From: Bacteroidaceae bacterium
GTDB lineage: Bacteria > Bacteroidota > Bacteroidia > Bacteroidales > Bacteroidaceae
Length of the DNA stretch: 51,349 nt
NCBI GenBank assembly: GCA_017614465.1
Contig: JAGABW010000016.1
Span: 1-51,349, forward strand
Reading direction: 5' to 3'
Shown here: one piece after another, positions 45,486-51,349 of the stretch
How positions within the stretch are numbered: position 1 is the stretch's first letter
Layout of the letters: each line of letters opens with the position of its first letter
Position numbers and translations under genes: made by a program
The notes under the pieces: generated by a model
Seen by the model: the letters and a program-made list of their open reading frames with translations, nothing else
Told to the model about the DNA's origin: nothing
Database searches by the model: none

Positions 45486-48400
45486 ATGAAACAACATAAT
45501 AAATCATTAATACTCAAGGCATCACTTTTCACGTTGTTTGCGATGTCGTTAAGTGCAAATTCTATCTATGCACAAGACACCTTCAACCCTGAAGATGTAG
45601 AACTTAAGATTGACAAAAATAATTATGGGAATATAGTAACAACTAAGCGATTGCCTGTATACGAGACGATGGAGGTTAGCGGAATTGTTCTTGATGCTTC
45701 AACTAAACAGCCTCTACCTGGTGCGCGTGTTCAAGCATACAACAACAGCCGTTATTCAGCAATGACCGACGACAATGGTAAATACTCATTCAAGGTTCCT
45801 GTATTCGTAACATCACTTTATGTAACGGCACCTCAGTATAACGACATTCAAGTTGCTCAACATGGCACTGAATCGAAGACCATACTGATGTATAGCGACA
45901 AATTCAAGTCAACATATACCTCACAGAACATAATAACATCTCAAAAAACAATTACTATTGAAAACTCAAGTGCTATTTCTGCTGATGGAGAAATCGATAG
46001 TAAACTTGCAGGTGATATTTACACTATCAATCGTGACGGTGTTCCAGGACAAGGAAGTGCGATGTTCGTACGAGGATTAAATTCATTAAATCTGAATGCA
46101 CAGCCACTGATTGTCCTCGACGGAATAATCATGGACATGCAACTCGACCGCACATCAATTCATGACGGATTCTTCAATAACATTCTTTCAGCAATCGATG
46201 TTGAAGATATCGAGAGCATACAGGTTCTGAAAAACGGAACAGCATTATATGGTTCACGCGGAGCTAACGGTGTGTTAATCATTAACACTAGGCGTGGTCA
46301 TAGTATGGCTACTAAAATCAATGTATCTGTCTTTGGCGGTTTTGAAACCAAACCATCAAAAATGAAGGTGTTAAATGCAAATCAATACCGCAACTATGCA
46401 AGTGAATTGATTGGTACAACAGAATACGGACTGAAGTATTCATCAGCAAACATATCTATACCATTCCTTAATGACAACCCACAGTATTACTGGTACCCAA
46501 TGTACCATAACGATACAGACTGGTCAAAAGGACTTTATCAGAATGCCTTCACACAAAACTATAAAGTAAATGTGCAAGGTGGTGACGATGTTGCCATGTA
46601 TAACCTTTCATTGGGATACTCAAGCGCTCAGGCTACAGCTAAAAACAATGCCTTCGATCGTTTGAACATACGATTCAACACCGACATCAATCTGCTCAAG
46701 GACTTAAACACACAACTTGACATCTCATTCAGTCGTGTAACTAACAACCTACGCGACAACGGATGGGCAGAAAGCTATGAAGACAGTCCAATCACATCAC
46801 CAAACATATTAGGACAGATACAAGCACCTTTCCTAAGCATATATAGTTACTACACAGGCGAAGATGCACAATTACACCAATCATCTCAATATGCCGGTAA
46901 ATACTATTCTGACGACAACTATCCTTTTGCTTTCGCTGAACGCTACGGAACAAACACAGCATTGGCAAACCCTTATTGGATTCTGAAGAATGGTGATGCA
47001 GTCAACAAGAACAATCAAGAAGTAACTCAGTTCAACCTCAACGTTATGCCTAAATGGCAAATCAACAAATATCTGTATCTTACAAACAGATTTGCATATC
47101 AGTTGAACCGTGCAAGCGAGAAGTATTATCTTCCAATCGCCGGTACTCCTGAATACGTGTTGGAAAACATGGGTATTATCCAAGGTGTGAAAAAGAGTTT
47201 GTTCAACAAAGAAACATCACTCTATAATGATTTAAGAATCAACTGGATTCGCAATCTTGGCAAACACGATGTAGCATTATTCGGAGGATTCCGTTTCACT
47301 TCTAACTCATTCTCTGAAAACCACCTTGTGGGATACATCACACCTGGAGCAGGTAACGATAAGATGCCAGACAACAAAAGTTCTGATAGTTTCTCATCTG
47401 TAGAAGGAAACAACGACACTTGGAAGAACTTAGCATATTATGCAAATGCACAATATAGTTTCAAGAACAAATATGTTGCAGAAGCAAGCCTGACAGCTGA
47501 AAGTTCATCACGCTTCGGTAAGCAATGTAACGACGGTATCAACATGTTCGGTGTAAAATGGGGTATATTCCCATCACTCCAACTCGGATGGATCATCAGT
47601 AACGAATCATGGATGAAAAACGTTAAGAATATTGATTATCTCAAATTCACAGCCGGATATGATGTTTCAGGAAACGACAATTTCGACTATTCTGCAAGCC
47701 GCACTTATTTCAAAGCTGTTACATATCTGAAGTCTGCAATCGGTTTGCAAATCGTAAACATCGAAAATCCTGAACTGCAATGGGAAACTACTCACAAATG
47801 GAATTTCGGTTTGAATGGTGCATTCTTCAAGAACAGAGTCAATGCAGGTATCGACTTCTATGTCAGCAACACAAACAACCTCATTACTTCAAAATCATTG
47901 AATTATCTTGCTGGTCTTGAAACATATCTATGCAACGGTGGTTCATTACGTAACGTAGGTTTAGAAGCAAATCTGAATGCCATTCTCATCAATAAAAAGG
48001 ACTTTAAATGGCAACTCGGAACAACTATCGGACATTATAAGAACAAAATTGTTACATTACCAGAAGACCATTATATAACAAAACTATATGATGCAGAAAT
48101 CTATACAAGTGTAGGTAATGCAGCAGGTGTGTTCTACGGATTCAAGACTAATGGTGTGTTTGCAACCGATGCAGAAGCATTAAGTGCTGGAAAAGACGGT
48201 TATTTGAAATTCCCTACAGGAATCGAAAGTAAGCCTTATACCGATTTCCACGCAGGTGACATCCATTTCGTTGACCTCAACAACGATGGTATCATCAATA
48301 ACGACGACAAGACAGTCATTGGTAATCCAAACCCTAAGTTGTATGGAAACATATATTCAAACTTCAACATGAAACGTTGGTCACTCGACATAATCTTCAA

Positions 48401-48830
48401 ATACTGTATAGGAAACGACATATACAACTATCACCGTCGTCAACTTGAGAGTATGAACGGATTCTACAACCAAAGTCTTGCTGTTGTAAACCGTTGGACT
48501 TGCGAAGGACAACAAACTGATATGCCTCGTGCATGTACTGTTGAAAGCGATGACTGGGTAAACAACGAGAGATTCTCAGATCGTTGGATTGAGGATGGTA
48601 GTTTCCTCAAACTCAAGAAAGTAAGACTTTCATATCAAATGCCTATATCACTTAACTGGATTCAAGGATTAACTCTTTGGGCAGAAGCTAATAATGTATT
48701 TACTGCAAAGAAATACACAGGAAGCGATCCTGAATCTTCTTGCGGTAACGGAATATTATATCAAGGCATTGATGCAGGATTACTTCCATCTAATCGTAGT
48801 TTCAATATTGGTGTTAAGTTTAACCTGTAA
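45486..48830 (+). CDS. SusC/RagA-family TonB-linked outer-membrane protein (second copy)
   Basis: The 1114-residue protein has a signal peptide ending IYAQ (about residue 29) and then about 35 extra residues before the CarboxypepD_reg-like domain (VSGIVLDASTKQPLPGARVQ). The plug contains MFVRGLNSLNLNAQPLIVLDG and a SusC signature altered to LKNGTALYGSRGANG. The barrel ends FNIGVKFNL. It is clearly diverged from the first SusC of the operon, so the two probably take different ligands or parts of one ligand. The SusD gene follows after 19 nt, preceded by an unusually good Shine-Dalgarno. Confidence 0.94.
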   Translation: MKQHNKSLILKASLFTLFAMSLSANSIYAQDTFNPEDVELKIDKNNYGNIVTTKRLPVYETMEVSGIVLDASTKQPLPGARVQAYNNSRYSAMTDDNGKYSFKVPVFVTSLYVTAPQYNDIQVAQHGTESKTILMYSDKFKSTYTSQNIITSQKTITIENSSAISADGEIDSKLAGDIYTINRDGVPGQGSAMFVRGLNSLNLNAQPLIVLDGIIMDMQLDRTSIHDGFFNNILSAIDVEDIESIQVLKNGTALYGSRGANGVLIINTRRGHSMATKINVSVFGGFETKPSKMKVLNANQYRNYASELIGTTEYGLKYSSANISIPFLNDNPQYYWYPMYHNDTDWSKGLYQNAFTQNYKVNVQGGDDVAMYNLSLGYSSAQATAKNNAFDRLNIRFNTDINLLKDLNTQLDISFSRVTNNLRDNGWAESYEDSPITSPNILGQIQAPFLSIYSYYTGEDAQLHQSSQYAGKYYSDDNYPFAFAERYGTNTALANPYWILKNGDAVNKNNQEVTQFNLNVMPKWQINKYLYLTNRFAYQLNRASEKYYLPIAGTPEYVLENMGIIQGVKKSLFNKETSLYNDLRINWIRNLGKHDVALFGGFRFTSNSFSENHLVGYITPGAGNDKMPDNKSSDSFSSVEGNNDTWKNLAYYANAQYSFKNKYVAEASLTAESSSRFGKQCNDGINMFGVKWGIFPSLQLGWIISNESWMKNVKNIDYLKFTAGYDVSGNDNFDYSASRTYFKAVTYLKSAIGLQIVNIENPELQWETTHKWNFGLNGAFFKNRVNAGIDFYVSNTNNLITSKSLNYLAGLETYLCNGGSLRNVGLEANLNAILINKKDFKWQLGTTIGHYKNKIVTLPEDHYITKLYDAEIYTSVGNAAGVFYGFKTNGVFATDAEALSAGKDGYLKFPTGIESKPYTDFHAGDIHFVDLNNDGIINNDDKTVIGNPNPKLYGNIYSNFNMKRWSLDIIFKYCIGNDIYNYHRRQLESMNGFYNQSLAVVNRWTCEGQQTDMPRACTVESDDWVNNERFSDRWIEDGSFLKLKKVRLSYQMPISLNWIQGLTLWAEANNVFTAKKYTGSDPESSCGNGILYQGIDAGLLPSNRSFNIGVKFNL

Positions 48831-48834
48831 AATT

Positions 48835-48849
48835 CGGAGGACTTATTAT
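48835..48849 (+). promoter_or_regulatory. Strong Shine-Dalgarno for the second SusD gene
   Basis: CGGAGG lies 10-15 nt before the ATG at 48850 and decides that start. Most genes in this window have only AT-rich leaders, as usual in Bacteroidota. Confidence 0.6.
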
Positions 48850-50898
48850 ATGAAAAAATATATATTATCAATAATCTCATTGATTGCATTAAATTGTTCT
48901 TTGTTCACCTTTACTGCGTGCGAAGACATGCTCACTGTAAAAACAGACGATAAAAGCTACATCAACGCACAAGATACCGTGTATTCATATTTTGGAATAC
49001 TTCGTTGCATACAGGATGTAGCAGAACGTCATGTCATACTTGGTGAATTACGTGGCGACCTTGTCAGTACAACCGAATACACAACTGACACGCTCCATGC
49101 TATTGCCAATTTCGACAACCCACAAGATGGTTCATGTTCAATGCTCAACATTCGCGATTATTACAATATAATCAACAATTGTAACCTGTATATTCATAAT
49201 TCAGATACAAGTAAGATTAAAAGTAATATTAAATATATGATTCCAGAGTATGCTCAGGTTTGTGCAATCCGAGCATGGACATATCTGCAACTTGTAAACA
49301 ATTATGGCGAAGTTCCATTCATTACAGAACCTATAACATCACTCGATGTAATAGATAAATATGCAGACAATAGTTATCTTGTCAACAAAGACAATCTTAT
49401 AGACAAGATTTTGGAAACAGGTTTGGAAGATTTTGTGGACACAAAGTATCCTCAATACAAAAACTGGGATACTGGAAGTATACAGTTTGATTCACGATTA
49501 CAGTTATTCCCAATCAATTTAATATTGGGTGATATGTATCTTCTTCGTGGTAGAGACACAGAAGACTATCGTACAGCTGCTACTTATTATTATAATTATC
49601 TCAACAAGACTATGTCAAAAACAACATCACAAAGTTGTGGACTGATATACTCTACTGCATATACTGATCTTTATTCGGTATCAAGAAGAAGTAGTGGAGA
49701 CGAATTTTGGGGTTACTGGGCAAAAAATTACACCGTTAAAGCAGAAAATGATCTGATTACATCTATACCAAGTGCATCAAACCGCAAATTTGGAAAAATG
49801 CTAACACGCGTAGCTGATATTTTCGGTTATACCCCTTCATCAAGTCAAAGTACAGAAGCAACCGTGTCAAAAGATGAAAACGGAAAAGACCAAACCACAG
49901 TAAACTCTGGTGGTAGCATCACTGTAACACCAAACTACAAATCACAGACTAAACCATCAGGCGCATACTATACTGTAAATAAAAATCAGACATATGTATA
50001 TTATGATAACTCAACAAGTATCGCTTCACGAACTGAATATAAATCTGGAGATGCCAGATATTTTGCATCAACAGAAAAATACAGACATGAAGGCGAACCA
50101 TTTGAACTCTGTAGCAAAGCCGCATATGATACAGATTTCTATTATGGAATCCCTGTATATCGCAAAACATTGGTTTGGTTAAGACTTGCAGAAGCAATCA
50201 ACCGTTCAGGATACCCACAACTTGCATTTGCTATTCTTAAAGATGGTATATGCGATTATAACATTCCAAAACATGCTTCAAAAATTGAAGACTACATGGT
50301 TAAGGATGAAGACGGAAAACCTGTCATCGGCGATGATGGCTTCTATGTATGGGCTAAAGACACCACTTACTACATGAAGACCAATACATTCGGCGCAATG
50401 TACTATGTTGACAGCACTGAAATTGATAATTTCTATCTTGACTTCACTAACGACATATGGGCTGGAAATACAGGTATTCATGCAAGAGGATGTGGTTTCG
50501 GTTCATGGCCTACCCTAACCCATGATAACTTACGCACAAACATATCTGGATTTGGAGATTCTGTCAACTACGACTACACTAAACTTATTGTAGCTCAAGG
50601 ATTTGATCCTAAGATAAAAGAAGAAGCAATCAATGCTGTTGAAAACATCATCGTAGATGAACTCGCACTTGAATTTGCATTCGAAGGATTCAGATTTACC
50701 GACCTTGTTCGTGTGGCAGAACATAAGAATGCAAGCGGATTCAATGGTACAGAATGGCTGGCAAATAAGATTGCAAATCGAGACGTGAAATACGACCGAT
50801 ACAAGAATGAAACCACTGGAACCAGAAACGAAACTCTGTATGAAAAACTGAAACAGAGGAAAAACTGGTATTTCGAAAAACCAGTGTGGAAGAAATAA
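48850..50898 (+). CDS. SusD/RagB-family surface lipoprotein (second copy)
   Basis: I start at ATG 48850, 682 residues, because it begins a lipoprotein signal peptide with lipobox FTAC at Cys24 and follows a GGAGG; the in-frame ATG at 48694 lies inside the SusC gene. SusD hallmarks are EDMLTVK, the CAIRAWTYLQLVNNYGEVPF segment and, near the end, FAFEGFRFTDLVRVAEH. A long Ser/Thr/Asn-rich stretch (about 335-385) precedes the YRKTLVWLRLAEAINRSGYP helix, which makes it longer than most SusD proteins. It is the last gene of the operon. Confidence 0.93.
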   Translation: MKKYILSIISLIALNCSLFTFTACEDMLTVKTDDKSYINAQDTVYSYFGILRCIQDVAERHVILGELRGDLVSTTEYTTDTLHAIANFDNPQDGSCSMLNIRDYYNIINNCNLYIHNSDTSKIKSNIKYMIPEYAQVCAIRAWTYLQLVNNYGEVPFITEPITSLDVIDKYADNSYLVNKDNLIDKILETGLEDFVDTKYPQYKNWDTGSIQFDSRLQLFPINLILGDMYLLRGRDTEDYRTAATYYYNYLNKTMSKTTSQSCGLIYSTAYTDLYSVSRRSSGDEFWGYWAKNYTVKAENDLITSIPSASNRKFGKMLTRVADIFGYTPSSSQSTEATVSKDENGKDQTTVNSGGSITVTPNYKSQTKPSGAYYTVNKNQTYVYYDNSTSIASRTEYKSGDARYFASTEKYRHEGEPFELCSKAAYDTDFYYGIPVYRKTLVWLRLAEAINRSGYPQLAFAILKDGICDYNIPKHASKIEDYMVKDEDGKPVIGDDGFYVWAKDTTYYMKTNTFGAMYYVDSTEIDNFYLDFTNDIWAGNTGIHARGCGFGSWPTLTHDNLRTNISGFGDSVNYDYTKLIVAQGFDPKIKEEAINAVENIIVDELALEFAFEGFRFTDLVRVAEHKNASGFNGTEWLANKIANRDVKYDRYKNETTGTRNETLYEKLKQRKNWYFEKPVWKK

Positions 50899-50908
50899 CA
50901 TTCAATCA

Positions 50909-50946
50909 GTTTCGCAAATAGGTTTCACTATTTGCGAAACTTTTTT
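50909..50946 (+). terminator. Rho-independent terminator of the FAS1-SusCD operon
   Basis: A perfect 13-bp stem (50909-50921 with 50928-50940, GTTTCGCAAATAG) with a 6-nt loop is followed by T6. It ends the rightward operon 10 nt after the last stop. Confidence 0.95.
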
Positions 50947-50999
50947 ACACAAAAAAGAATAATAACATACTGATTTATAACTTTAAAAACATCAATTAT

Positions 51000-51349
51000 A
51001 TGAATACATTCAAAGAACTCACAGAAGAGCGTTATTCTGTACGTGACTACAAAGATGCAGCAATCGAAACAGAAAAACTAAACTACATCCTTGAATGTGC
51101 AAGAATGGCACCATCTGCGGTTAACTTCCAACCATGGAAGATTTATGTTGTCACACCCGAATCGGCTGTAAAAAACGACATCCTATCTTGTTATGCACGA
51201 GAATGGATTAAAACCGCACCATATTGCCTTGTTTGTTGTATTCAACATGATCAGTCATGGAAACGTTCAAGCGACAACAAAGACCATGGCGACATAGACA
51301 TCGCCATACTTACAGAACATATCTGTCTTGCAGCAACCGAACAAGGACT
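51000..51349 (+). CDS. Nitroreductase-family protein, 3' end beyond the window
   Basis: Only the first 116 residues are inside the window. TEERYSVRDYKD (about 8-19) and ARMAPSAVNFQPWKIYVVTP (about 35-54) are the FMN-binding segments of the nitroreductase fold, which reduces nitro or quinone groups, or other substrates, with NAD(P)H. The gene follows the operon terminator by 53 nt, so it is a separate unit. Substrate and the C-terminal half cannot be judged. Confidence 0.88.
   Translation, partial: MNTFKELTEERYSVRDYKDAAIETEKLNYILECARMAPSAVNFQPWKIYVVTPESAVKNDILSCYAREWIKTAPYCLVCCIQHDQSWKRSSDNKDHGDIDIAILTEHICLAATEQG

Noticed and set aside
33419..50898. Typical polysaccharide utilisation locus
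   Set aside because: No glycosidase, lyase, hybrid two-component system, anti-sigma factor or SusE/F gene is encoded in or next to the operon.
1..51349. tRNA, rRNA, CRISPR arrays and prophage
   Set aside because: Intergenic regions were read for tRNA T-loops, regularly spaced repeats and phage genes; none was found.

Overview
The window looks like a chromosomal segment of a Bacteroidota bacterium, order Bacteroidales, closest in style to Prevotella or Bacteroides. The evidence is SusC/RagA and SusD/RagB pairs, a fused LpxC/FabZ, FAS1 lipoproteins, T9SS-like C-terminal tails, a DUF5686 protein, exported GH2 and GH95 enzymes, and repeated TAnnTTTG promoter boxes, two of them with a TTTG box exactly 20 nt upstream. 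No rRNA, tRNA, CRISPR array, transposase or phage gene was seen.

Layout. (1) 4-6071, minus strand: four genes with overlapping ends encode an exported transglutaminase-like protein, an O-antigen-ligase/Wzy-like membrane protein with a soluble tail, an unknown exported protein and an exported Sel1-repeat protein with a T9SS-like tail. This part looks richer in G+C than the rest and is followed by a 655-base AT-rich gap with inverted repeats. (2) 6727-9462, minus: a FadL-like outer-membrane protein and a low-complexity exported protein. (3) 9643-9854, minus: a probable free-standing structured RNA with its own promoter and terminator, just downstream of an M6-type metalloprotease (9880-11439). 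(4) 11581-12327, minus: a sugar-phosphate nucleotidyltransferase, divergent from (5) 12506-20348, plus: DUF5063 protein, DEDDy exonuclease, RlmI-like methyltransferase, inositol-3-phosphate synthase, DUF5686 outer-membrane protein and TPR protein. (6) 20446-25059, minus: exported GH2 and GH95 glycosidases without a SusCD pair. (7) 25168-32725, minus: asnA, a DUF1846 gene and the lipid A block lpxD - lpxC/fabZ - lpxA - pRiA4b-ORF3-like gene - miaA. (8) 33419-50898, plus: a large surface operon FAS1 - SusC - SusD - FAS1 - FAS1 - SusC - SusD closed by a strong terminator. (9) From 51000: the start of a nitroreductase gene, cut by the window end.

How they work together. Region 7 makes the first steps of lipid A and a tRNA modification. 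Region 8 should form two TonB-dependent SusCD importers with three fasciclin-domain lipoproteins on the cell surface. It has no glycosidase and no regulator, so its ligand is not evident. This locus, the ncRNA at 9.6-9.9 kb and the four-gene cassette at the left end are the best candidates for something little described.
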